Assembly: GCA_008015855.1 (NCBI GenBank)
Contig: SSGK01000031.1
Coordinates: 1-13,371 of the forward strand
DNA: 13,371 nucleotides
Reading direction: 5' to 3'
Source: Candidatus Altimarinota bacterium
GTDB lineage: Bacteria; Patescibacteriota; Gracilibacteria; BD1-5; UBA2023
Position 1 is the stretch's first letter; the number at the start of each line of letters is the position of its first letter. The translations under genes were made by a program, and so were the position numbers. Positions 1-8,157 of this stretch are shown piece by piece. The notes under the pieces are model-generated. The model was not told the origin of the DNA, did not search any database, and saw nothing but the letters and a program-made list of their open reading frames with translations.

Positions 1-1
1 A

Positions 2-409
2 AAACCAAAATGTGATGAACTTGGTGGAACCGTTCTTGCTGCATCAACTGATACAGTATTCTCTCATGGTGCGTGGGTACGTCATGAAGGACTCATGAAG
101 AATTTCCCATACCTTATGCTTGCTGATCATGGTCTTGATGTTGCAGGTGCCTATAATATTCTTGATGAGAAATCAGGTATTGCTGGTCGAGGAACATTCA
201 TTATTGATCCAAATGGTATCTGTCGCGGAATTGAAGTAACGAGTGGTCCACTTGGTCGTAATTCAGATGAGCTTATCCGTAAGATTGAAGCACTTCAATT
301 TATGGCAGCAAATCCTGGAACTGCGTGTCCTGCAAAATGGGCAGTAGGTGCAAAGACATTGAAGCCATCTATTAAAATTGCTTGAGAAGTGGAAAAGGAA
401 CTTCAATAA
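2..409 (+). CDS. ahpC: AhpC-type 2-Cys peroxiredoxin, C-terminal part (5' end outside window)
   Basis: A thiol peroxidase that reduces hydrogen peroxide and organic hydroperoxides in the cytosol, normally recycled by AhpF or a thioredoxin system. The open frame enters from the left edge and gives 135 residues. Visible family marks are STDTVFSH followed by AW, then YPLMLAD-like YLMLADHG, the GRGTFIIDPNG strand, the LIRKIEALQ helix, and the resolving-cysteine segment PGTACPAKW. The peroxidatic cysteine must lie upstream of the window. With the standard code the protein stops at the TGA at 383-385. Reading that TGA as Gly extends it to TAA at 407-409 and restores the family ending (SIKIAGEV, compare the usual SLDLVGKI). 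A terminator follows 10 bases downstream. AhpC and other typical 2-Cys Prx subgroups are hard to separate without the N-terminus. Confidence 0.9.
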
Positions 410-419
410 TTCTTTCCAT

Positions 420-449
420 AAAAAATCCTCCATGATTGGAGGATTTTTT
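420..449. terminator. Bidirectional intrinsic terminator between ahpC and crtI
   Basis: An inverted repeat has 13-base arms (420-432 and 437-449) around a TGAT loop. The core is TCCTCCA/TGGAGGA, flanked by six A on the left and T7 on the right, so it works as a terminator in both directions. It lies between two convergent genes. The crtI stop codon (449-451, minus strand) sits in the T run. Confidence 0.85.
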
Positions 450-1915
450 TATTGCTTATCAATCATGTCAGCTGTAATGATAGCACTCTGATAGATAGTA
501 GGAAGACCACTCCCTGGATGGGTTCATCCTCATACGAGATAGCAATTTCCGAGACATTCAAATTTATTTCGTGGACGAAAATAGAGCATCTGATCCAAGG
601 AATGCGCGAGATTAAAAGTTGCTCAATTGTATACTCATCGTTTTTCCCAGTCATTCGGAGTAATAACATGCATATATTCAATATGATCTTTTAGATCCTT
701 CATGGAAGTGTTTTTCATAACCATTTGGAGGATATTTTCCGTGAATGATTCTTTGAGACTTTCCCAATCAATGCCCGATCGAGTATTTGAAATGGGTACG
801 AGAAGGTAGAGTTCAGATTTTCATTCTGGAGCGAGTGTCGAGTCATGAATGCTTGCATTTCGTACATAAACAGAAAAATCATCAGTGTATGCCTCCTCGC
901 GTGCAATAGCATCAACAGATCTTTTATACTCCGGCGAGAATACAATATGATGGTGAGGTTCGTTTTTATAGAGTGTATCAAGTTCAAGATAGACCATGAA
1001 TGTCGAACATGAGTATCCTTTTTTCTCAAGTTGTTTCGCGCTATACTTTTTTACGGTTTCTTTCTGGAAGAGGGTGCTTACTCCATGTGAGAAATCAGCG
1101 TTCATAATAATGGTATCATGCATCTGTTCTCATTCATTCGTACGAACTCATCGTGCTTTTGTAGCATCTTGTACGATTTCAAGAACGGGAGTATTGAGTT
1201 TGAGATTTCCTCATTTTTTTACAAAAATATCAGCCATCACTTCACTAATTCGAGAGAGTCATCCCTCAACGTGCCATATTCCATAGCCATGTTCCAGGTA
1301 GGCAAGCATGGTAAAGGCTCAAGGACATACCCATGGAGACATTCCGAGATACTTTGATTGAAAGGAAAAAGCGAGTTTTATTTCATCATTTGTGAAATAG
1401 AAAGAAAGAACATCGTGTACGGTTTGTCCAATGGAAAAGTGGGGAATTCCTTTGATGAATGGAAGAGAGAGGAGATCGGTCCATGAAGAATATGGTTTCT
1501 CAAGACATCATTTGAGAGCTTGCCATCGAGCTGATTCGGTTTCCATATATTTTCTATCTCCTACCCCTTCTCAGGGAAAAACGGCTTCAATATTTTGAAT
1601 CATCTTTTCTCGATCCCGAGAGAGTTCAAGCGTTTTTCCACTTGGAAAAGTGAGCTTATACATAGGATCAAGCTCAGAAATATTGAGATGCGCATGAATA
1701 TCTTCTCCCGCAAGTTTAAAAACCGATTCGAGTGCTTCTGGATACATAAGAAAGGTTGGTCCAATATCATGGCGAAATCCGTTATGTTCGATGGTTCCAT
1801 TTCTTCACCCGACAAAATTCTCTTTTTCATAGAGTGTGACGTTGTGTCATTGTTTTTGTAAAATGAGTGCTGCAGAAAGTCCACCAGGTCATGCTCCAAT
1901 AATTCAAATATTCAT
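449..1915 (-). CDS. crtI: CrtI-type phytoene/carotenoid desaturase (FAD-dependent)
   Basis: Reading TGA as glycine gives an uninterrupted 488-residue protein, the usual size for CrtI/CrtN desaturases (about 490-510). It starts with the Rossmann dinucleotide-binding motif GIIGAGPGGLSAA (residues 4-16), followed by the acidic end of strand 2 (LYEKENFVGGR). It ends with the CrtI C-terminal FAD motif GGGTHPGSGLP (about 462-472). The family introduces double bonds into phytoene or diapophytoene at the membrane surface, using FAD. Sixteen of its 41 glycines are TGA codons, including one inside the FAD-binding motif. With the standard code it would look like a string of fragments. It diverges from the photolyase gene. 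No other carotenoid gene is in the window, so the substrate is unknown. Related FAD amine oxidase-fold proteins (CrtD, CrtO, retinol saturase) are possible alternatives. The start ATG at 1913-1915 lies directly before the Rossmann strand. Confidence 0.87.
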
Positions 1916-2032
1916 ACTATATAGTTTTTTAGAAGTAACAGTATTTTTATACTATCAAAACTTTTCTTTCCTGCAATGTTTCTTTTCTTGAAAAAGAAAT
2001 ATCTTTGGGTAGAGTAGGGTATATTTTTTCCT
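1916..2032. promoter_or_regulatory. Divergent promoter region crtI / photolyase
   Basis: This 117-base region separates two divergent genes, so it must hold both promoters. Toward the photolyase a weak sigma70-like pair is visible: TTGAAA (1988-1993), a 16-base gap, then TAGAGT (2010-2015). This would leave a very short leader. Toward crtI, reading the minus strand, TTGCAG (1971-1976), a 16-base gap and TAGTAT (1949-1954) is possible. Two small palindromes lie on the crtI side: ACTATATAGT (1916-1925), which touches the start codon, and AGTAT-tttt-ATACT (1940-1953). They could be regulator sites or simply AT-rich promoter sequence. The hexamer assignments are weak. Confidence 0.4.
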
Positions 2033-3355
2033 ATGAAAACACTTTTTATCTTTCGACAAGATTTGCGCCTTCATGATAATAAAGGACTCCTTGAGGCAGT
2101 TCGTCATACAAAGCAGATTTTTCCTATATTCATCCTTGATTCTCATATTAGAAAGGAATTTGGCGAAAAGGATTCCAGATTTTGATTTATTCTTGAGGCT
2201 CTAGGGTATCTCGATAAGGAGCTTCAGAAGTACGGAGGACGACTTTCTGTCTATCAGGGAGATCCCGTTGATGTGGTTCAAAAATTGCTCGAAACAGAAA
2301 ATATCGGTGCAATATATGCCAATCGTTCCTATTCTCCGTATGGGAAAAATCGAGATGCAATGATTGAGGAATCTGCCAAATCGAAGGGAATCTCCTATGC
2401 TCGAGTGAAAGATTTTTTATTGGTAGAACCTGGGGAAGTCGAGGTTCGGAAGGTCTTTACACCGTATTCAAAACTTTGGAGAAAACATATCGAATATAAT
2501 TATGTATATGCAACTCCTATGACGCACGAATTGGAACATGACTTGTTTCAGTCGACTCAGTGGTATATTCCATCGAATAGGCGAGATATAAGGGAGGTAT
2601 TTTGATTTCCAGCATTTCATCCGTATTGGACGATCCCTTTTGGTGAGAAGCGTCTTTCTATGAATTGGGATTCTTATGATGATACGAGAAATTTTCCATG
2701 AATCGATGGATCAACTCGGTTCTCTCCGTATATCCGATTTGGAGTTTTTTCAATACGTGAATTATTTCAGCAATTCAAGAATAATACAGTTATCATCAAT
2801 GAGCTTGCTTGGAGGGAATTTTGGTACCATATAGCACATCACTTCCCAAATATCTATACCGAGGAATTTCAGGAGAAACGTCGAAATATTATTTGGGAGG
2901 AGCATCCATACAATTGGTCTCGTTTTCAGAATGCTGAAACGGGATATCCTCTCGTTGATGCAGCCATCCGACAACTTTATGAGACGAATTGGATGCATAA
3001 TCGACTGCGCATGGTAGTGGCTTCATTTCTCACAAAAAATCTCTGAATTGATTGGAGAAAGGGTGAGAAATGGTTTCGGCAACACCTTATTGACTATGAT
3101 GAGGCGGTGAATATAGGAAATTGGCAGTGGAGCGCTTCTGTCGGAGCGGATCCGAAACCAATTCGCATATTTAATCCACTCTTACAATCCGAACGATTTG
3201 ATCCAGATGCTGTTTTTATAAAAAAATACATACCAGAGTTATCAGATTTTCAGCCAAAAGATATTCATTCACTCAATTTCTCTGGAAAATATATCCCTCC
3301 AATCGTCGACCAAAAATGAAGTGCACTCAGGGCCCGAGAGCGCTATAAAATATAG
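2033..3355 (+). CDS. phr: DNA photolyase (cryptochrome/photolyase family, probably CPD photolyase)
   Basis: A light-driven flavoenzyme that splits UV-induced pyrimidine dimers. The frame is 440 residues with five TGA-glycines, within the normal 430-480 range. The N-terminal antenna domain opens with LFIFRQDLRLHDN (residues 4-16). The FAD domain shows TRFSPYIRFG (228-237), ELAWREFWYH (257-266), WMHNRLRMVVASFLTKN (320-336) and VNIGNWQWSAS (359-369). It ends with an RIFNP...QSERFDP segment and the typical tail YIPPIVDQK. Asn360 aligns with the FAD-N5 asparagine that distinguishes photolyases from cryptochromes, and Trp364 with the proximal tryptophan of the electron-transfer chain (alignment by eye). 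Trp is encoded by TGG throughout, so TGA is not Trp here. It is divergent from crtI, and that pairing suggests a light-stress function. The next gene, infB, has its own promoter. Confidence 0.93.
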
Positions 3356-3377
3356 GAGAGAGGGAATAGGCTTTCTT

Positions 3378-3405
3378 TTGACATTTCCATTATTTTCCAT
3401 AATAT
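3378..3405 (+). promoter_or_regulatory. Probable sigma70-type promoter for infB
   Basis: A perfect -35 hexamer TTGACA (3378-3383) is followed after 16 bases by TAATAT (3400-3405), with CATAAT overlapping it at 3398-3403. It lies in the photolyase-infB gap and would give an infB leader of roughly 95 bases. That leader contains a GC-rich hairpin just before the gene. Confidence 0.55.
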
Positions 3406-3463
3406 TCTCGCGTTTTACTCATGTGAATGTTTTTGTTGCTAGCTCCACAGTTTGCATGAGTAG

Positions 3464-3481
3464 CGAGCGTTTTTTCGCTCG
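3464..3481 (+). other. GC-rich hairpin in the infB leader
   Basis: CGAGCG (3464-3469), a loop of six T, and CGCTCG (3476-3481) form a perfect 6-bp stem that ends 24 bases before the infB start codon. It is more GC-rich than its surroundings. No T run follows, so it is not an ordinary terminator for the photolyase gene. A role in the 5' leader (RNA stability or translation control) is possible but unproven. Confidence 0.4.
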
Positions 3482-3505
3482 ATTATTTCGTACCCTATAT
3501 TTTTC

Positions 3506-6022
3506 ATGACCAAGACTCACGAACAAGATGATTATTATGCACACCTTAAAACCGACACAGATGGATCACACGATGGAGGAAAGAAACCACTCAAACTAAA
3601 AATAAAAGCAAAAAAGCCTCAAGATTCTGAAGGTGGTGATTTACCAGCTGAAACGCCGGTTTCAACTCCCGTTCGTGAAGAAGAAAAACCAAAGGCACGT
3701 CTTATTGCTCGTGAACCAATCGTTGCACGTCCAGTTGAAAAAAGAGAAGCTCCAGTAGCACATCAACCAAGACAACAACATTCCACTGATGAGAAGAAGA
3801 AAACTTCAGTATTTGATCGACCACAAACTCATTCCAATGAACCAAAAAAGAAATTTACTCCTATGATTTCTTTTAAAAAAGCAGAATCACAGGTAAAGGT
3901 TCTTGAGAATCGTCCGGTTATGCGAGTACAAGGTGAAAATGGAAATGCAAAACCTTCAAATAATAATCATCATGCACCATCTCATGAAAAGCGATTGCGT
4001 GATGATAGTAAGCCTATTTTCCAACGTGAAATAGCATTTGGAACACCAGTAAAAGATGGTACTGCTAAGAAGTGAAAGAAGGATAATAAAAAATGAGGTC
4101 CAAGCTTGGAAGATGGACGTTCTGGTCGTCGTGTAAAATTAATTGGATGAGTGGATGATGATGGAAATTTCCGTCGTTCTCATAAGATTGCGGAAAAGAA
4201 GAAAGAAAAATCAGTAGAGGATTTGAATCAAATTCTCGTAGACCGTACATGACAGGATGTTTCTATTCCAGAGGTTATTTCTGTAAAAGAATTTTCTGAT
4301 AAGATTGGTATTCCGGTTGCAAAGATTATTGCAGAGCTCATGAAGAATGGAATGCTCGTAAATCTCAATGCTCCAATCGACTATGATACATGTTTCCTTA
4401 TGGGGGAAACATTTGGAATCAAGATTATTCGTGAACTTTCTGATAAGGCATCTATTGGAGATCTTATGGAAGGGAATGTTGGTGAATTATTGAAGGAAGA
4501 AGATGTTGGTCAGATGGTAACACGATCTCCTATTATCAGTGTCATGGGACACGTAGATCATGGTAAGACATCAATCCTTGATTACATACGAAAGAGTGCC
4601 GTTGCTTCCACAGAAGCAGGATGAATTACACAAAAGATTGGTGCATATCAAGTAGAAAAACATGGAAAGAAGATTACATTTCTCGATACTCCAGGACACG
4701 AAGCCTTTACTATTATGCGTGCACGATGAGCGAAGCTTACTGATATTGCGGTAATCGTTGTGGCAGCGGATGAAGGTATGAAACCTCAAACAATTGAATC
4801 TATTAATCATGCAAAGGCGGCTGAAGTTCCAGTAATCGTTGCAATCAATAAGATGGATAAGCCAGGTGCAAATCCTGATCTTATCAAAGGACAACTTTCT
4901 GAACAATGACTTCAACCAGAAGACTGGGGAGGAACAACGGTAGTAGTTCCAGTATCAGCACATACAGGACTTGGAATGGATACACTTCTTGAGATGATTA
5001 TTCTTCAAGCAGAACTCCTTGAACTTAAGGCGAATCCAAATCGTAATGCGGTAGCAACCGTGATTGAAGCTCGTCTCGATCAAAAGCTTGGTTCAGTAGC
5101 AACAATCCTCGTAAATGGAGGAACCCTTCGTAAGGGGGATAACATTGTTTGTGCAACTTCTTTTGGTAAGGTTCGTACATTGAAGGATTTTAAGGGGAAG
5201 AATCTTGAGGAAGCAGGTCCATGAGTTCCTGTGCAAATTACAGGACTTTCGGGCGTAGTAGCCGGGGGTGATATTCTTCAAGCAGTGGCTACTCAGGAAG
5301 CAGCGACAGAACGTGCGAAGGAGTTCAGCCTTGCAAAGAGTAAACATTCTATTCATGCATTTGAAGGAGCATCTCTTAATATGCTTATGTCACGTATTAA
5401 GAGTGGTGCACTCAAGCAATTAAAGGTAGTACTCAAGTGTGATTCAAATGGTTCATTGGAAGCATTAAAGGCCGCATTGGGCAAGCTCTCAACAACAGAA
5501 ACACAAGTAACATTCCTCCATGCTTGAGTGGGTGATATCAATCAGTCTGATGTTATTATGGCTGGTACGTCCCAAGCCCTCCTTATTGCCTATAATGTTG
5601 GTGTTATTCAGACAGCAAAGAGCATGCTCATGAACTCAAAAATTGAATTCATTGATAAAAAGGTAATCTATCATATCCTTGAAAAGGTAGAAGCGATTAT
5701 TACGGGAATGATTGATATTCGATATGAAGAACTCGAACTTGGTACTGCTCAGGTGAAGGCAATCTTTTATACGAAGAAATGAGGTGCTATGATGATTATT
5801 GGTCTCGGGGTAACAAGTGGAAAACTTGAGAATCGTGCAAAGATTCGTGTTATTCGAGATGGAAAGAAGGTGGGTTCTGGAGAAATTGCAAACCTTAAGA
5901 TGGGTCCACTTGATGTAAACGAAGTATTAGAAGGGGATGATTGTGGTATTAATTTCAAATGAGAAGTGAAGATCGAAGAAGGTGATATCATCGAAGCATA
6001 TAAAATGGTACAACGCAAATAA
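3506..6022 (+). CDS. infB: Translation initiation factor IF-2
   Basis: A GTPase that places initiator fMet-tRNA on the 30S subunit and promotes subunit joining. Read with TGA as Gly it is one 838-residue protein; the standard code would break it into more than half a dozen pieces. Residues 1 to about 250 are a charged Lys/Glu/Pro-rich linker. An IF2N-like segment follows (PEVISVKEFSDKIGIP). The G domain has G1 GHVDHGKT (348-355), the switch segment AGGITQKIG (second Gly, residue 373, is TGA), G3 DTPGH (394-398) followed by MRARGA (Gly408 is TGA), G4 NKMD (448-451) and G5 SAHTGLG (484-490). The C-terminal beta-barrel domains follow (AGPGVPVQITGLSG and the GEVKIEEGDIIEAY end). Eleven TGA-glycines are present. 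These universally conserved glycines are the best internal proof of the recoding. The TAA stop runs into the A tract of the terminator. Confidence 0.98.
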
Positions 6023-6051
6023 AAAAATCCCGAGATATCTCGGGATTTTTT
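6022..6051 (+). terminator. Intrinsic terminator of infB (perfect palindrome)
   Basis: A perfect palindrome with core ATCCCGAGATATCTCGGGAT is flanked by A6 and T6. Its first bases overlap the infB TAA stop. An identical 30-base copy lies after rpmA at 11738-11767. It separates infB from the infA operon, so the two are probably transcribed separately. Confidence 0.88.
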
Positions 6052-6074
6052 CTAACTTGTACACAAAAGTAATA

Positions 6075-6109
6075 CAAGTGAAGGCTATATAGAATATAAT
6101 TTTCACTTG
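6075..6109 (+). promoter_or_regulatory. Inverted repeat around a -10-like TATAAT, upstream of infA
   Basis: CAAGTGAA (6075-6082) and TTCACTTG (6102-6109) are perfect 8-base inverted arms separated by 19 bases that contain TATAAT (6095-6100). A related ACTTGT lies just upstream at 6055-6060. The geometry fits an operator over a promoter, or an RNA hairpin if transcription starts further upstream. No good -35 box sits 16-18 bases before this TATAAT. Confidence 0.4.
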
Positions 6110-6144
6110 ATTATAGAGAAAAAATAGGAAAAATGTAAAATCAA

Positions 6145-6173
6145 TTTGCATTTCTTTCCTTTTTTCATACAAT
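6145..6173 (+). promoter_or_regulatory. Probable promoter of the infA-rpmA operon
   Basis: TTTGCA (6145-6150), a 17-base pyrimidine-rich spacer and TACAAT (6168-6173) form a sigma70-like pair. This would give a leader of about 35 bases before infA. It lies downstream of the infB terminator and is the most plausible main promoter for the ribosomal operon. Confidence 0.45.
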
Positions 6174-6215
6174 ACGCGAGCTTATTTTCTTTATTCGGTA
6201 CTAATCCGCAACAGT

Positions 6216-6464
6216 ATGCCAAAAGATGACAAAATTGAAGTTGAAGGCGTAGTGCTTAAGGCGTTACCTTGAGCAATATTCGAAGTTCAACTCCCAGAGT
6301 CGTTTAGTAATATGGTTATTCGAGCGTATGTATCGGGGAAAATGCAGAAGCATATGATCCGTCTCATACCGTGAGATAATGTGGTGGTGGAGCTCACGCC
6401 ATATGATCTCTCGCGATGAAGGATTACCTTCCGCAAACCTTCTGTTAAAAATAATCCTTCTTAA
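6216..6464 (+). CDS. infA: Translation initiation factor IF-1
   Basis: A small OB-fold protein that occupies the 30S A site during initiation. It works with IF-2, whose gene lies just upstream. It is 82 residues (usual 71-75, here with a short polar C-terminal tail). The protein opens KIEVEGVVLKALPGAIFEV, continues with VSGKMQKHMIRLIPGD, and ends with ELTPYDLSRGRITFR, all family signatures. Three glycines are TGA (in LPGA, PGDN and SRGR), so a standard-code gene finder would miss the gene. The start ATG has no Shine-Dalgarno sequence. The stop is 2 bases before rpmJ, so the two are surely cotranscribed. Confidence 0.96.
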
Positions 6465-6466
6465 TT

Positions 6467-6583
6467 ATGAAAGTTCGTCCATCGGTTAAGAAAATCTGTG
6501 ATAAATGTGTTATTATCCGTCGAAAGGGTATTATTCGCGTTATCTGCTCTTCTGAACCAAAACATAAACAGCGTCAAGGTTAA
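6467..6583 (+). CDS. rpmJ: 50S ribosomal protein L36 (bL36)
   Basis: A 38-residue zinc-ribbon protein of the large subunit that helps order 23S rRNA near the peptidyl transferase region. It opens MKVRPSVKKICDKC and keeps the complete zinc-ligand set Cys11, Cys14, Cys27 and His33, so it is the zinc-binding (C+) form. It starts 2 bases after infA, the classic infA-rpmJ pairing. There is no TGA codon. It is the shortest gene in the window. Confidence 0.96.
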   Translation: MKVRPSVKKICDKCVIIRRKGIIRVICSSEPKHKQRQG

Positions 6584-6612
6584 TTTTATTTTCTTTTGTT
6601 ATTACAAAGTCT

Positions 6613-6978
6613 ATGGCTCGTATAGCTGGTGTTAATCTCCCAGACGGGAAACATGCTGAGATATCACTTATGTATATCTACGGTGTAGGTCGTCCTCTTG
6701 CTCAAAAGATTCTTGCAAAAGTAGGAATTGAAAAAACTCGCAAAATGTCATCTCTTTCTGAAGAAGAACTCGATAAGATTCGTGAAGAACTTAAAACGTA
6801 TATTATTGAGGGTGATCTTCGTCGTGAAATCGCAGGAAACATTAAGCGTCTTCAAGAAATCGGTACTTACCGTGGATCTCGTCATAAGAAGCGTCTTCCA
6901 GTTCGTGGACAACGAACAAAGACAAACGCTCGTACTCGCAAGGGTAAGGCCGTTGCTATCGCTAATAAGAAGAAGTAA
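6613..6978 (+). CDS. rpsM: 30S ribosomal protein S13 (uS13)
   Basis: A protein of the 30S head that forms intersubunit bridges with the 50S subunit, with a basic tail that contacts P-site tRNA. It is 121 residues, full length. The start MARIAGVNLP and the C-terminal block YRGSRHKKRLPVRGQRT followed by TNARTRKG are diagnostic. A usual Gly before LPVRG is Arg here. It ends in a Lys-rich tail whose codons form the left arm of a hairpin with the downstream spacer. No TGA codon occurs among its glycines. The gap to rpmJ is 29 bases and T-rich. Confidence 0.98.
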   Translation: MARIAGVNLPDGKHAEISLMYIYGVGRPLAQKILAKVGIEKTRKMSSLSEEELDKIREELKTYIIEGDLRREIAGNIKRLQEIGTYRGSRHKKRLPVRGQRTKTNARTRKGKAVAIANKKK

Positions 6979-6993
6979 TTATCACTTCTTCTT
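6967..6993 (+). other. Intercistronic hairpin at the rpsM stop codon
   Basis: AAGAAGAAGT (6967-6976) pairs perfectly with ACTTCTTCTT (6984-6993) in a 10-bp stem with a 7-base loop. The stem uses the last rpsM codons, and the TAA stop runs from the last stem base into the loop. Five T follow only at 7001-7005, so it is at best a weak attenuator. It may instead be a processing site or an mRNA-stability element. It lies in the longer-than-usual (85-base) rpsM-rpsK gap. Confidence 0.45.
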
Positions 6994-7063
6994 TGTACAA
7001 TTTTTGCACCCCAAATTCAGTATCTAAAAGCAATTTTTCATTTCATTATTAAATTTGTATTTT

Positions 7064-7453
7064 ATGGCCAAGGTTCTCAAACGTTCTAAGAAAACCCGTA
7101 AGAATATTCCAGAGGTAGTTGTATTTGTTACAGCAACTCTTAACAATACTCATGTTGTTGTATCTGATCTTGAAGGTCAAGTACTTACATGGGCTACGGG
7201 TGGTACTGCTGGATTTAAGGGTGCACGTGAAGCAACTCCTTATGCAGCACAGCTTACTAGTGAGCAAGCAGTTACAAAAGCAAAAACTCTTCACTCTGTT
7301 GAACGAGCAACTGTATATGTAAAGGGTATTGGTTCTGGTCGTGAGCAAGCAATTCGTGGTGTTGTTAACGCTGGAGTTGAACTTATCTCTATCTTCGATG
7401 TTACTCCAGTTCCACACAATGGTTGTCGTCGCAAAAAGCGTCGTAAGCTCTAG
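7064..7453 (+). CDS. rpsK: 30S ribosomal protein S11 (uS11)
   Basis: A protein of the 30S platform that lines the mRNA exit and binds 16S rRNA near the E site. It is 129 residues. Diagnostic segments are ATLNNTHVVVSDLEGQ, TGGTAGFKGAREATPYAAQ, VKGIGSGREQAIR and the C-terminal PHNGCRRKKRRKL. In that tail the usual proline after NGCR is Arg. The frame is open three codons upstream (TTG at 7055), but ATG at 7064 gives the standard MAK start and matches the T-rich pre-start context of its neighbours. No TGA codon occurs. Confidence 0.98.
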   Translation: MAKVLKRSKKTRKNIPEVVVFVTATLNNTHVVVSDLEGQVLTWATGGTAGFKGAREATPYAAQLTSEQAVTKAKTLHSVERATVYVKGIGSGREQAIRGVVNAGVELISIFDVTPVPHNGCRRKKRRKL

Positions 7454-7497
7454 TCCGCTCTTAATAAACTTTTTCATTACTCTATTTATTTTCCACT

Positions 7498-8118
7498 ATG
7501 CGATATATTGGACCGAAAGTAAAACTCTGTCGTCGTGAAGGATACAATCTCTTCGGAACAGAAAAATATAACATGAACGATCAGCCTAAAGCCCCACGTC
7601 GTGGAGGTAAGATGTCTGAATACGGTGTTCAGCTTCGTAAGAAGCAAGCTGCAAAGCGTATGTTTGGTATTTCTGAAAAGCAATTTGCACGTTACTATAA
7701 AGAAGCTATCCGTCGTAAGGGGGTAACTGGTGATAACATGCTTCAAATGCTTGAATGTCGTCTTGATACAGTTGTACTTCGCGCAAACTTCGCACGTACA
7801 ATTATGCAAGCTCGTCAATTCGTAGGACATGCACACTTCCATGTAAATGGTAAAAAGAATAATATTCCTTCTTACCAAGTTCGTGTTGGTGATGTAATCA
7901 GTCTTAAAGAAAAGATGAAGGAATCTGCTATCTACAAGACTCTTGTTGAAGAATTTCAAGAATTTGCAAACAAGAATAAGAGTGCTACCGTAGCTTCTGC
8001 TAAGTGGCTCGAAGTTGATGCAAAGAACCTTACGATCAAAGTTGTTGCACTTCCAGAAAAAGGAGATTTTGATCAGATGATTGACATTCAGCGTATTATC
8101 GAATTTTACTCTAAATAG
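7498..8118 (+). CDS. rpsD: 30S ribosomal protein S4 (uS4)
   Basis: A primary assembly protein that nucleates folding of the 16S 5' domain and contributes to decoding accuracy. In many bacteria it also represses its own operon. It is 206 residues, normal length. The N-terminal domain begins YIGPKVKLCRREG. The S4 RNA-binding domain is recognised by ECRLDTVVLRANFARTIMQA followed by QFVGHAHFHVNG. Only one cysteine (plus one in the S4 domain) is present, so the N-terminal zinc-finger variant is absent. It stops with TAG. No TGA codon occurs. Confidence 0.98.
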   Translation: MRYIGPKVKLCRREGYNLFGTEKYNMNDQPKAPRRGGKMSEYGVQLRKKQAAKRMFGISEKQFARYYKEAIRRKGVTGDNMLQMLECRLDTVVLRANFARTIMQARQFVGHAHFHVNGKKNNIPSYQVRVGDVISLKEKMKESAIYKTLVEEFQEFANKNKSATVASAKWLEVDAKNLTIKVVALPEKGDFDQMIDIQRIIEFYSK

Positions 8119-8157
8119 TCCGTCTCTCGTCTTTAATCTCATACCCTTTCCTCATTT

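Noticed and set aside
463..1286. Plus-strand small frames inside the crtI region (452-694, 996-1286, 1118-1357, 1595-1861)
   Set aside because: They are antisense to the continuous CrtI frame on the minus strand and show no family features.
449..1915. TGA codons as selenocysteine or as tryptophan
   Set aside because: Sixteen TGAs spread over one gene, located in glycine motifs such as GAGPGG, exclude selenocysteine. Conserved Trp positions use TGG, which argues against a Trp reading.
3506..6022. infB as a decayed pseudogene or a run of frameshifts and nonsense mutations
   Set aside because: All pieces lie in one frame, are interrupted only by TGA, and all catalytic motifs are intact. TGA as Gly restores a normal IF-2. 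The same holds for crtI, infA, rpoA and the transporter.
7055..7063. Upstream TTG start for rpsK adding three residues
   Set aside because: ATG at 7064 gives the standard MAK start of S11 and has the T-rich upstream context seen before the other genes.
7486..8142. Minus-strand open frame of 218 codons opposite rpsD
   Set aside because: It is antisense to a certain S4 gene, has a low-complexity Cys/Thr/Asn-rich composition and no family features. It is a shadow of biased codon use. The same applies to the long minus frames at 7049-7477 and 9598-10080.
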